From NCBI GenBank assembly GCA_011947345.1, contig JAAVTG010000672.1:372001-436000 (forward strand): 64,000 bases of DNA, in the 5' to 3' direction. Each line of letters begins with the position of its first letter. Within the stretch, counting starts at the first letter, position 1. Positions 34,568 to 45,997 of the stretch are shown here, piece after piece. The stretch is from Phytophthora quininea (Eukaryota; Oomycota; Peronosporomycetes; Peronosporales; Peronosporaceae). The translations under genes were made by a program, and so were the position numbers. The notes below the pieces were generated by a model. That model was not told where the DNA came from and did not search any database. It was given only the letters and a program-made list of their open reading frames with translations.

Positions 34568-37351
34568 ATGGCTGGGTGGCTCCGAAGTCTGTGGGTGGTG
34601 GTGGTGGTGATGGTACTACCGACCGTGAGCGGAGACTGCGCCGCCGGGTCGTCCACCATGACCACCGACGGTTGTTCCGCCTGCAGCAAGTACGCCGTCT
34701 GTATCGGGTATACGTCTAAGGACGCCTGCACCGGAACCTACTGCGAGACGGCGGACGGCTGCACCTACGACTGCATGAACGTGTCCGACTCGTCGGCGTC
34801 GCTCACGATTCTGATCGACTTTGGCGGCTTTCGAAGCTCGTACGAAGTGGCTTCTATCAAGGCGGGCAGCTACACGGAAGACGACTTTAACAGCTATCCG
34901 GATGACACGAGTGACTGGCCCTCGGCAACTAACGACAAGGTCACCACCATCAGCACGATCGAAATGCCTTCTGCAGCCAAAACTTTGTATGTTGGAGGGG
35001 AATTCTTTTATAGCTGGAAAGTATGGCTAACTTGTGTGCGTAGTATTTTGTCAGGAGGAACGTCAGCTGTGGACTACCCAAGAGGAAAAGTGGCGAGTGT
35101 GACCTTGTCGAACGACTTCATCTCGAAGGATGATACAGTCAAGAAAGTGGTGCTACAGAACCTCGACACAAGGAGTCAGATCGGCACGCTGGCGAGTTTA
35201 TTGCCGTCGACTGTGGAGGAGCTGGATCTGAGCAATACCCTACTGTCTTCATTCCCGACGAGCGTTGGCGACTTGTCTTCGCTGCAGCAGCTGTGAGATT
35301 TATTGTATTGTTGAAAAGGTGTTGTTACTTGGTGCTGAATTTTATGGTGAATGGTTTTAGGGTGCTGGATCATAACTACATGACGTCGATCAAATCGTCC
35401 GACGCGATCGGCTCCATCACGATGCTGTGAGTGCCTTCAAACTCTCTGTTTGGATGAAACATTGGCATTTTTATTTATTTATTTTATCATCATGCAGGAG
35501 CCTGGAGGACAACGACATCTCCAATTTCACAGCAGTATTTTCCAAGTTGACCTACCTGTACGTGGTAGCTAGCAGAGGAATATCCTGTATGTATTTAACG
35601 TTTTTTGCCGTTGATTGTACAGATATTTAGGCAGCAACAACCTCACCAGCATCCCGACGGCCATTTACAGTCACTCCAACCTGAAGACGCTGTACGTTCA
35701 CTTTCCGTTTATCGATGTGGTAGTCATGCTAATCTTGCGTTTTTATGCCAAAGAAATCTGACGGACAATGCGTTCTCGACTCGAGACTTCACTCAAAGCC
35801 AAGTCGATTTTTTAAACAACCTGGAGACGCTGGTACTCTCGACATCAGACTTTACCGTAGGCGTGGATGCGACGACAGTTCGTTGGTCGTAGTGCACGAC
35901 GTGACTGTGTGTTTAAGTGACGGAGTTGCTGCCACGAGCACGACTAGCACAGCCAGCTCAACGAAGGACACGACGTCTAGCTCCACTGGTGGCATTGGAT
36001 CCGACACGCAGTCGACTGCTTCTTCTGGGTCATTATCCACCAGCGTGATCGCAATTGTCTGCGGACTTTCAGTGCTTTTGGTGTGTGCCATCCTCTTCGT
36101 CATGCGCCGTCGAAGAAGGAATAACCCCACAAAGTGACCAAGATGAGCAGCCTTGGAGACGACTCGATCACTTCGGAAATGGTCGAAAGCAGACCAGGAT
36201 ACACGCCAGGATATGGTCACCTACGGACATCGACTGGTGTGACGATGGGGATTCCGATGAACGAGAACGGAGTCGCCGAGGGGATCCCAACTGCGTTGTA
36301 CGATGCCAGCACTGGCATTCCAACATCTACCGAGGACATTTCAACTTCAGCACTTGCGACCAGAGAAATCCCATCCACGGGGAAGGAGAAGACGTTCTTG
36401 TCCATTTGGACGGATCCGGAGCTGCTGTCGTTGCAAGTCCGTGCTGATGATATCGAAGACCTCTACGAACTGGGAAGTGGAGCCTTCGCCACCGTTTGGC
36501 TTGTTCGGTATCGAAACTCTCAGCTTTTGGCATCAAAGCGACTTCGAGCCGAACGAAAGGAGAAGAAACACACGGCAATGTTCGTGGAGGAGATCAAACT
36601 ACTGGCGAAGTTTGACCACCCGAACCTCGTCAAGGTGATCGGCGCTGCATGGACCATCGAAAGTGATTTACAGGCATTACTGGAGTATATGGATGGAGGT
36701 GATCTCCGTCACTATTTAACGGATGCGAGTACCCCTTGTGGATGGACATACCGCAAGTTTGAGATCGCGATCGGCGTCATCGAAGCGCTGGTGTATCTGC
36801 ACTCGTTCGTGCCTCCTCTGATCCATCGCGACCTCAAGTCGAAGAACGTGTTGCTGTCAGCAGATTACACGGCAAAGTTGAGTGACTTCGGAACGTCTCG
36901 CTTCCGATCAGTGGAGAGTACGATGACGGCAGGTGTTGGTACCGGTCGATGGTTAGCTCCGGAAGTGATTCGAGGCGACGCCGACTACGGTCCTGCCGCC
37001 GATATCTACAGCTTTGGTGCGCTACTGACGGAGCTGGACACGAACCAGATCCCATACAGCAACATCCGTGGTCAGAACGGCAAGAAACTCTCAGAGATGA
37101 CGATTCTTCATCGAGTGGCGACGGGTAACCTTCGTCCCAAGGTAACAGCAACCTGCAGTGCAGAACTGAAAGCTTTGGTCGAGCGATGTCTAGAAAGCCA
37201 CCCGCGAGATCGTCCCGCTGCGACTTTCATCGCGTACGAACTCCGCGAGATCCAGAAGGAAATGGCCTTCTCGCTGCACAAGGGACTGCAGCGAAGACAT
37301 CAAGACGAGAAGATTGAGATCTTCGACTTGGACTCCATGAATCCCCTGTAG
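34568..37351 (+). CDS. LRR receptor-like TKL kinase 2
   Basis: Same architecture as kinase 1: signal peptide from 34568 (MAGWLRSLWVVVVVMVL), eight-cysteine module, LRRs, membrane helix (VIAIVCGLSVLLVCAILFVM) and TKL kinase with intact HRDLKSKN, DFGTSRF and APEV. Exons are 34568-34986, 35044-35292, 35361-35426, 35498-35557, 35623-35691 and 35754-37351, with all introns in phase 2. Two frame breaks, near 35870 and at CCCC (36125-36128) just inside the membrane, each need one base; the result is 820 aa. Its kinase activation segment is almost identical in DNA to kinase 1. Confidence 0.88.
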
Positions 37352-37478
37352 ACAGTATTGCCGGTGTAGTCAAGTGTGTGGAGCGGTGGATAATATAAAA
37401 ACTGAACCGCCTTCGAAGACCATCTACAACATCAAAAAGTAGTCCTCCGTCAAGGTTATCCACTTGATTATTAGAAGC

Positions 37479-38078
37479 CTACAACGTCTTGGTGGTCTGG
37501 AAGTTCTTGACATTGATCTTGACCTGCTTCATGACCCGCTTGTGGAGTTCAGGGCGGTATCCCAACGGGAATAAGATCTCCAGTAGCACGAACATGGGCG
37601 CCGTGATCAGAGCCTGGTCAAGACTGTCGAACAGCGCCGGTTTGCGGCGCTCAAAGACGCCGTGGCCAATGAACTGCAGGATCCAGGCTGTAGCGTGGAT
37701 CACCAGCGACACGTGCATGCTGTGGAGGCCCCAAATTGCAGCTCCTTCCTGGACAAAGTAGTTGGCGAAGACGAAGCAGACGGAGATGATGACGGCGCCC
37801 AGAGAGCCCGCGAGAGGGTCCAGAGCCATGTACCAGACCATGTAGATGGCGGCCATGACGGCCGAGTAGTTGAGCAGCACGAAAGGCCCGAAAGGAAGCG
37901 ACGAGAGAACGGCGGGGGTGGCGAAGAGCGGCGATGTATGCGCCAGGATCATGAGCCCGGAGACGAAGATGGGCCAGATGCAAGCCAGGTGGATGATCTG
38001 GTTGGTCTTGTTGTCATGGTAGGACAGGTAGAAGGTCACCTGCTTCTCCAGGTCGAAGCGATCGGCGATGAAGCCCAT
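37479..38078 (-). CDS. MPO1: Mpo1-like (DUF962) ER membrane protein, 199 aa
   Basis: Family of YGL010w/Mpo1, an ER fatty-acid 2-hydroxy dioxygenase that shortens phytosphingosine-derived 2-hydroxy fatty acids. SYHDNKTNQIIHLACIWP near the N-terminus carries the family His residues, four hydrophobic helices follow, and the signature GHGVFERRKPAL comes after them. One exon with no frame break. I chose the ATG at 38078 because the alternative upstream start adds sequence unlike the family. It lies on the opposite strand inside the kinase array. The enzymatic role is by homology. Confidence 0.85.
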   Translation of the reverse strand: MGFIADRFDLEKQVTFYLSYHDNKTNQIIHLACIWPIFVSGLMILAHTSPLFATPAVLSSLPFGPFVLLNYSAVMAAIYMVWYMALDPLAGSLGAVIISVCFVFANYFVQEGAAIWGLHSMHVSLVIHATAWILQFIGHGVFERRKPALFDSLDQALITAPMFVLLEILFPLGYRPELHKRVMKQVKINVKNFQTTKTL

Positions 38079-38868
38079 TGGGAATTGAGGAGATACTGGA
38101 CTTGACTTGAGCTCTTGGCAGCAAATTCGAAAGTGATGCGAATTGTTAAACGACTTCAAGTGTTTGTTTTATCCAATAGTTGATTTTAGCAGTTTTCTTT
38201 TCGATAATTGGCTGAAAATAAGACGATCACGCAAAAGCGATTCAGTGGACACCGGAGGACGCTGTCTGTCCAAAAGGATTGCCACCATGGCAATGACATT
38301 GCAAGGGTACTGCGTGTATGCCAGTAACCCACCGACGGTGCATTTACAGCATTTACAGCGAGCATGAAGGTCAACGTAAGCTTCCTGGCCGCTGTGATCA
38401 TCCTGACCTGACCGAACGCAAGTCCGAGCGGAGCTGGCGCAGTATTGTCGAGCCTGCGCTGGAATCACGACATGATGACTTGTGCTGTGTTGGCAGTTCC
38501 GGTCCCCATCGTGATTCCGCCCGGTCGATTTCTTTATCGTCCATTGCCCAACATCAAACTTATCATTCTCGGCGATTGCCAACCGCCGTGTGGTCGACAA
38601 GTCAGGCTAACAAAATTCACGCCATCTTTCCTTTGCCACAGCTGGTGTCTTGCTTCAGGTCTCCGCTCCTACACTGAGGTCTTGATGCTTTTGGGAAGCG
38701 TTGCACTTCGGCCTCCTCAGCCTGAGATGCCTCTTGGATTTGGCCAGCCTCGCGTCTCTGTGGCTCGAGCGGTGTGAGCCGATACTGCCTATCCTGGCTG
38801 TAATGTTTCTTTTCCTCCCCGAGACAACAGCTCAATAACCGGCGCGTTAGCAGGTCGGCCAGTTCAGG
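38079..38868. other. Intergenic stretch; possible secreted-protein remnant
   Basis: No firm gene. At 38365 an ATG opens a short signal-peptide-like run (MKVNVSFLAAVIILT) that stops after 15 codons. The same frame then stays open for a long stretch up to 38777 and reads a Cys-containing sequence. It could be a broken secreted-protein gene, but I recognise no family. Confidence 0.3.
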
Positions 38869-41470
38869 ATGGACGGGGCGATTTGGCTGGCGGTTGGCTT
38901 GGCGTGGATGCTCTCCATCCTGCCGACTGCAGTCCGCTCTGACTGCGCGATGGGGTCGTCGACACTCACTACCGAAGGCTGCACGGGTTGCAACGACTAC
39001 GCCGTGTGTTTGGGCTACTCCTCGGCAGACGAATGCACCGGGTCTGGTTGTGAGACCGTGGACGACTGCACTTTCGAATGTATGAACGTGTCGGACGCCA
39101 CGCCGACTCTCGTCGTGCTGATCGAATTCGGTGGCTATAAGAGCAGTCAGGAGGTGGCGGCCATGCGAGCAGGCAGCTACAGCGACGACGTGTTCGACAG
39201 CTACCCGGATGTTACGAGCTATTGGCCTTCGGTGAACAACGACAACGTGACTGCTGTGAGCACCATCGACATGCCGTCTACAGTCTCCACATTGTACGTT
39301 GCTGTCCTGAATATCGATCGACCAATTGCGCTTACCGGTCTGTTGCTGTTAGCATCTTGTCTGGAGGAACTGCCAGTGTGGAATACCCCAAAGGCAAAGT
39401 GGCGAGTGTGACTTTCACGTCTGATTTCATCTCATCGGATACGAGCGTGACCAAAGTGACAATTCAAAACTTGGATTTGGAGAGTCAAACCGAGTCGCTG
39501 GCCACGCTGCTGCCGTCGTCGGTGCAGACGATCGACCTCGCCAATACTCTGCTCACTTCGTTCCCGACGAGGCTGGGCAGTTTACCTTCTCTCAAGCAAT
39601 TGTTAGTGTTCATTTTGTTTGCTTCTGTACTTGAATTGATCTCACAATGATGTATGTAGACTTGTGGATAATAACTACATGACGAGTGTCGATGCGTTGA
39701 ACGTGATTGACTCCATATCGACTCTGTACGTGAAGACTGCTACTTCACAAACTTTCCAGTCGTTAACCACTTTTTCTTGCCATTTCTTAGGAGTCTGGAG
39801 AACAACAATATCAATACCTTCACTGGTGTGTTCTCGAACCTATCGTATCTGTACTTGGGCAGTAACAACTTGTCAAGCGTCCCTACTGTTATCTACAGTC
39901 ACTCCAGTCTCAAGTTGCTGTACGTGTGCTCCCTCTTTACCTTTTTCTAGTTGCGCATTATACTCATTTTTTTATCAACAGGAACCTGACGGGGAATCCG
40001 ATCTCAAGCAGAGACTTCAGTCGAAAACAGGCTGACTTTTTGAACAATTTGGAGACGTTGGTGCTGTCGGAGTCCGACTTTACTATCGCTTTGGAGTGCG
40101 ACGACATTTACCAGGTTACTATCCACGATGTGACGGTGTGTCTTAGCGACGGAGCATCCACAACAAGCGGCAACACCAACATGTCGGGGTCAGATATCGC
40201 TGGGTCCACGGCAGGGATCGCCTCCGTGTCGGAATCCTCATTTGCGAGCATGATCGTGGGCCTCATCTGCAGCAGCATTATCCTACTCATCGCTCTGATT
40301 CTGTTCATCGTAAACCGCAGCAGACGGATGAGAGAGGCCAAGGTCAGCAGTTGTGGGGAGCATTCCCCTCGTCCGATGCCAACCGTCAAGAAAGGCAACA
40401 ACGATATGGACAATTAGACACCTCAACAGGCATCCCGATCGGCATCCTAATAATTGACGACGGGGTCGCAACATCCCCCACGATGTCATTATGGGACTCC
40501 CCACCGACGATAGTGATTCAACATACCCCGGATCATTACCAGTGGTGGGCAAGAAGAAAGCCAACACATTCCTATCGATCTGGACCGATGCGGAATTACT
40601 GTCGCTGCAGGTTCGCGAGGAAGACATTGAGGACATCAAGCCGCTCGGTAGCGGGGCTTCCGCGACGGTGTGGCTTGTACGCTACCGAGATTCTCAATTG
40701 CTGGCGTCCAAGCGTCTCCGCCCTGAGAGACGGCAGAAGCAGCACGTATCCACTTTCGTGGACGAGATCAAACTCAACGCCAACTTTGAGCACCCCAACC
40801 TCGTCAAGCTCATCGGAGCCGCCTGGACCATCGAAAGTGACCTCCAGGCGCTGCTAGAGTACATGGACGGCGGAGATCTCCGTCAGTATCTAGCCGACAC
40901 CAACACCCCGTTCGGATGGACGTTCCAGAAGTTCGACATCGCTCTTGGCGTCATCGAAGCGCTCGTGTATCTGCACTCGTTCGTGCCGCCTCTCATCCAC
41001 CGCGACCTCAAGTCAAAGAACGTGCTGCTGTCGCAGACTTCACGGCCAAGTTGAGTGACTTCGGAACGTCTCGATTCCGATCGATGGAGCGTACCATGAC
41101 GGCAGGTGTGGGTACCGGTCGATGGTTAGCCCCGGAAGTGATCCGAGGCGACACTGACTACGGATGCGCCGCCGACATCTACAGCTTCGGCGCACTCCTC
41201 ACGGAGCTGGACACCAACCAGATTCCATACAGCAACACGCGCAACTCGAACGGCAAGAAACTCTCGGACATGACAATCCTGCACCGGGTCGCGACGGGGA
41301 AACTGCACCCGCAAGTTCGGTCCACTTGTGGGCCCGAACTGCGAGCGTTGGTGGAGCGTTGTCTGGCCGAGAGCCCTGCCGATCGACCGACCGCGACTAT
41401 GATCGCCTACGAATTGCGAGTCGTCCAGAAGAAAATGGCCGCCTTGCTGAAGAGGAAACAGATAGAGTAG
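38869..41470 (+). CDS. LRR receptor-like TKL kinase 3 (one LRR intron lost)
   Basis: Third member of the array, with signal peptide at 38869, eight-cysteine module, LRRs, membrane helix (MIVGLICSSIILLIALILFIV) and TKL kinase. Exons are 38869-39293, 39353-39601, 39660-39725, 39791-39919 and 39982-41470. The fourth exon, 129 nt, equals the 60- and 69-nt exons of the other members joined without their intron. Three frame breaks lie near 40400, 40495 and 41035. The last lies just after HRDLKSKNVLLS and is visible as a missing G against the paralogs. Allowing these gives ~786 aa. Confidence 0.85.
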
Positions 41471-41610
41471 AAATAAACTTATCCAGCCTTTCGCGTCGAC
41501 ACGACGTGAAAGTCAACGGTCTTTCCAGTCGAGATAGGAATTGAGATAGTCGTGATGGGTTCAAGCTGAACATACACTTGCCATGGCAGTCATTTCGAGA
41601 ATCCGCAGCG

Positions 41611-44094
41611 ATGACACGAGTCCTGACGATTGTCGGCGTCTTATTCGCTTGCCAGATCGATGTCCTTACAGCGGAATGCGCCGGCGGCTCGGACACCATC
41701 ACGACGGAAGGTTGCGGGTGCGACCCGTACGACTTGTGCGTTGGGTACTCGTCCGAGGCGAGCTGCTCCGGCTCGGGCTGCGTCACGGACGGGGACTGCA
41801 CGTACGAGTGTCTTGCCGTCGACGAGACGGCGACGACTTTGGCAGTACTAGTGACGTTCGGGGACTATGAGAGCAGCGAGGAGGTTGCTGCCAGAGCGGC
41901 AGGCAGCTACGACGACGCTAAACTGGACAGCTACACCGACACCACCAGCTCCTGGCCCTCGGTGAGCAACAACCAAGTCACGACCATCGGCACAGTTAGC
42001 CTCTCCTCTCCTGTCACGACGTTGTAAGGGGATGTAGTTATTCGATGTCGGTGTTGATATCTAACAATTGCTTTTCGCTCAGTATGATTTCTGGAGGCAA
42101 CAGCACCATGGAATACCCCAAGAGCAAAGTGGCCAACATCACATTGGAGGGCACCCTTGTCTCTACAGATACGGCGGTCACGTATGTGCTGCTGCACAAC
42201 TTAAACTTGGAGAACCAAGTGGATGCGCTGCCCAACTTGCTGCCGTCGTCGGTCACGTTGCTGAATATCGGCAACGATCTTATCAAGAGCTTTCCGACTG
42301 TCCTGAAAAGCTTAAGTAACCTTCAGCAACTGTACGTAAGACATACGCGATTTCGTTTTCCTTATCTAATGGTTCTGCTGACAGATATATGGACATGAAC
42401 TACGTCACGAGCGTGAATTCGTCCGAAGTGATCGAGTCGATCAATTATTTGTATGTGACAAGAAAATCGAAAGACATTTACAATGCTAAGAACTAATATC
42501 TATATCTTGAATGACAGGAGCATCCAACAGAACAACCTGAATAGCTTCACCGCCCTCTTCCCCAATCTCCAGTATTTGTATGTGCTTTCCAAAGCTACGT
42601 GTGGTGTTTGGTGTGGATTCTAACGTTTTTTTGACGGAAAAAAATGAAGATATCTGAACGACAACAACTTGACGGGCATCCCTGATGTCGTCTACGAGCA
42701 CGACAAACTCACTGAGCTGTAAGTCTTCCAAAAAAGCTTCATCATCTAACAAAATATTAACCATGATTTAGATACTTGTCAGGAAATACCTTTCCGAGTC
42801 TGCGGTTTACGCAAAGCGAGATCGACTTCCTGCAGAACTTGACAGTTCTTGGGTTGGAGATGGACGACTTCAGTGTGAGTCTTCACTGCGATAAGGACAA
42901 GGAAGTAGTGGTGCACGACTTGACTGTCTGCCTCACCGAGGAAACCTCCACGACCAGCACGGATTCATCGAGTTCTGGTGGTGCTTCGACATCGTCAAGT
43001 TCGTCGTCGTCTGTGAGCGTTGGGGCAATTGTCGGAATCATTGTCGCGGTGGTGGCAGTGGTCGCAGTGGTGATTGGGCTTATCATGTATCGCCGGCGTC
43101 AAAAGAAAAACTCGCGGGATAAACTCACTGGAACAAACAACGATTACCATGCTGGATCGACCAAGAGCGGGTTCTCCATGGGCCTCCCAACCAACGGAAC
43201 CGATTCGGGGTGTTACGATCCGTCTGGACCGACCCGGATCTACTCTCATTGCAAGTCCGCGCCGAAGACATTGAAGATATCCGTCAGCTAGGCAGCGGAG
43301 CCTACGCCACCGTCTGGCTTGTGCGATATCGCGATTCGCAGCTTCTCGCTTCCAAGAGGCTGCGTCCCGACCAGCGATCGAAGCAGCGGACCTCCGCTTT
43401 CATCGAAGAGATCAAGTTGGTGGCCACCTTCGACCACCCGAACCTCGTCAAGTTCATTGGCGCTGCGTGGACCATCGAGAGTGACCTGCAAGCGCTACTC
43501 GAGTACATGGAAGGCGGTGACCTTCGGGACTACCTCGCGAGCCCGAATACCCCTCAAATTTGGACATCAGAGAAGTTTGGCATTGCCGTCGGTGTGATTG
43601 AAGCGCTGGTGTACTTGCACTCGTTCATCCCGCCATTGGTGCACCGCGATCTCAAGTCTCGCAACGTGTTGCTGTCGTCGGAGCTGCAGGCGAAGTTGAG
43701 CGACTTTGGTACGTCTCGCTTCCGGTCGGAGGAGAACACGATGACGGCGGGGGTCGGCACGGGCCGCTGGCTTGCGCCTGAGGTGATCACTGGGGAAGGT
43801 AACTACGGCCCGGCCGCAGACATCTACAGCTTCGGCGTGCTGTTGACGGAGCTGGATACCCACGAGATCCCGTACAGCGATGCGGTGGGCACAAACGGCC
43901 ACGGGTTGTCGGACATGGCGATTCTGCATCAAGTGGCGACGGCCATGTTGCGGCCGAATGTTAGTGAGACTTGTGCTCCGAAACTCCGCGAATTGGTCGA
44001 TCGTTGCTTGGATCACGATCCATCCGCCAGACCCGCAGCGACATTGATCGCCTATGAACTGCGCCGGATGGAGCCCGAAATCGTTGCGCTTTGA
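41611..44094 (+). CDS. LRR receptor-like TKL kinase 4
   Basis: Fourth member: signal peptide from 41611 (MTRVLTIVGVLFACQIDVLT), eight-cysteine module, LRRs, Ser-rich stalk, membrane helix (VGAIVGIIVAVVAVVAVVIG) and TKL kinase with HRDLKSRN, DFGTSRF and APEV. Exons are 41611-42023, 42083-42331, 42385-42450, 42518-42577, 42650-42718 and 42772-44094, with all introns in phase 2. A single break at GGGG (43207-43210), in the juxtamembrane region, needs one base, giving 726 aa. It is the most diverged in sequence and has the shortest juxtamembrane region; it lacks the ALYDAST-containing linker of kinases 1 and 2. Confidence 0.87.
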
Positions 44095-44332
44095 GCTTGG
44101 ATTGGAGTAGTGAGATAACGACCGAAGAAATGTTGCTGCGCTAGTTGAAATGCTCCCCACCCCACGCTTGATTTGACATGTGTTTCACGATGTGGTATGA
44201 TTTGCAACATGCTGCTAGCGGATACCTTCACGCGGTCCGATGGAATGGCATCGACTAACTCACTCTCCTTTCCCCGGCACCACCGCGCGCGACTTTCATT
44301 TCTGCGACGCAGGACTCGCACCACCAGAACCC

Positions 44333-45886
44333 ATGACGTTCCTCGAGAGCAAACGAGATGCTGCTACCGTCGCTGCTGCGGTGGTGACAGTCGGGCTGTT
44401 GGCGTCGTACCTGTCGAGACAATCGACCGACACGAAGAACCGCAAGCTTGCACATGTGCCCGAGACCACCCTCCCGTTGTTGGGCAACATGTTGGACGCA
44501 GCGAAGAACCAGCCTCGGTTCCACGACTGGATCAGCGAGCAGAGCGCCGCGTTCAACAACGAGCCGTGGATCGTCGTGTCATCTCCGGAACTGTTCGAAG
44601 ACGTACTCAAGACTCAAGCAGACGTCTTCGAGCGCGGACCTGTGAGCAAACATCAGGCGTACGACGTGCTGGGCTACGGCATCTCCATCTCCGACGGTGA
44701 TGCGTGGTTCTTCCAGCGCAAGTCGGCCAGCCACCTCTTTCGATGCAGATGATGAAGACTGTGATGGAAGACACCGTGCAGGATAAATTACAGGTCTTTC
44801 TCGACGTCTTGGCGGGGTACGAGGCTCGCGGGAAGCCTTTCAGCATGAAACAAGAACTCAGTCACTTCACCATCGACGTATTCTCCAAGATCGGTTTCGG
44901 TGTCGAGTTGGACACGCTCAAGAACACGTTGACTCGTGAAAGAGACCACGAGTTCCTCGAAGCTTTCGAGACGGCTGGGGTGGCTTTCGGTGTGCGAATT
45001 GGGACGCCGTCGTGGCTTTGGCAGCTCAAGCGACAGCTGAATATCGGCTGGGAAAAGTTCTACTGGATAACTGCAAGCTTATCCAGGATTTCATCAACAG
45101 CTTCATCCTCAAGGCCATGTCGGAGAGGGAGCTGAAGATGGAGGCACGCAATCTCATCTCCTTCTACCTGGAGAGCAAGATCGACACGTCGGAGATGAAT
45201 ATCGAGGAGGACGAAGTCACCATCCTGCGCGATATGGTCACCAACTTCATCTTCGCCGGCAAGGACTCAACCGCGCACAGCATGGGGTGGTTCATCCTCA
45301 ACATGAATCGCCACCCTGAGGTGCTGCGGAAGATCCGCGAGGAGATTCAGGAGAAGCTGCCTGAGCTGCTCACCGGTGAGCTGCAAGTTCCATCTGCAAC
45401 ACAAGTCCAGGACCTCGTGTATCTGGAGCTGCTCTTCGCGAGAACCTCCGCTTGTTCCCGTCGACGGGCTTCATCATGCGTCAAGCGAACCGATCCACCA
45501 CTCTCATCGACGGCACGTTTGTGGAAGAAGAACGTCGATCCTCTTACCGTCGTACTCGAACGCACGCAACCTGAAGACGTGGGGTGAAGATGCCCACGAA
45601 TTCAAACCGGAGCGATTCATCGACGTCAACACGGGCAAAATCCGCAACTACTCCGTTCGTGTTCAGCACATTTGGATCCGGCCCGCACATTTGCTTGGGC
45701 ATGAAGTTCGCTTTCATGGAGATGAAGATGGCCTTAGCCACCCTCTTCAGCAAGTACGACATCAAGACCATCGAGGACCCATGGAAACTCACGTACGAAT
45801 TCCACTTCTTGATCCCCGTCGGCGGTCCAATGGAAGTCCAAGTGACCCCGCTGGAATATGCGTCCCCAAAAGCAGAGTCCGCCTAG
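44333..45886 (+). CDS. Cytochrome P450 (fatty-acid-hydroxylase-like), several frame breaks
   Basis: Heme-thiolate monooxygenase, probably ER-anchored by the N-terminal helix (VAAAVVTVGLLASYL). The sequence shows PLLGNML, the RKSASHLF segment, the I-helix FIFAGKDSTAHSMGW (A-G-x-D-S/T), an ExxR-type RENLRLFP, PERFID and the heme loop FGSGPHICLG. These order and motif choices resemble CYP86/CYP94-type omega-hydroxylases, although the subfamily is a guess. Breaks lie near 44740 (a TTT run), 45065, 45435, 45535 and 45650. Four need one base and one needs two, giving ~519 aa. The density of breaks leaves a pseudogene possible. Confidence 0.78.
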
Positions 45887-45997
45887 ATGAAGTGAAGTTA
45901 ATGGCACCCCGAAAGTCAAATTCATTAACAGCTTACACTACGAATGCAAAAGAGATGATTCAGCTCTACAGCTCGGGGACTGTCGTTGGGTTCGGTC

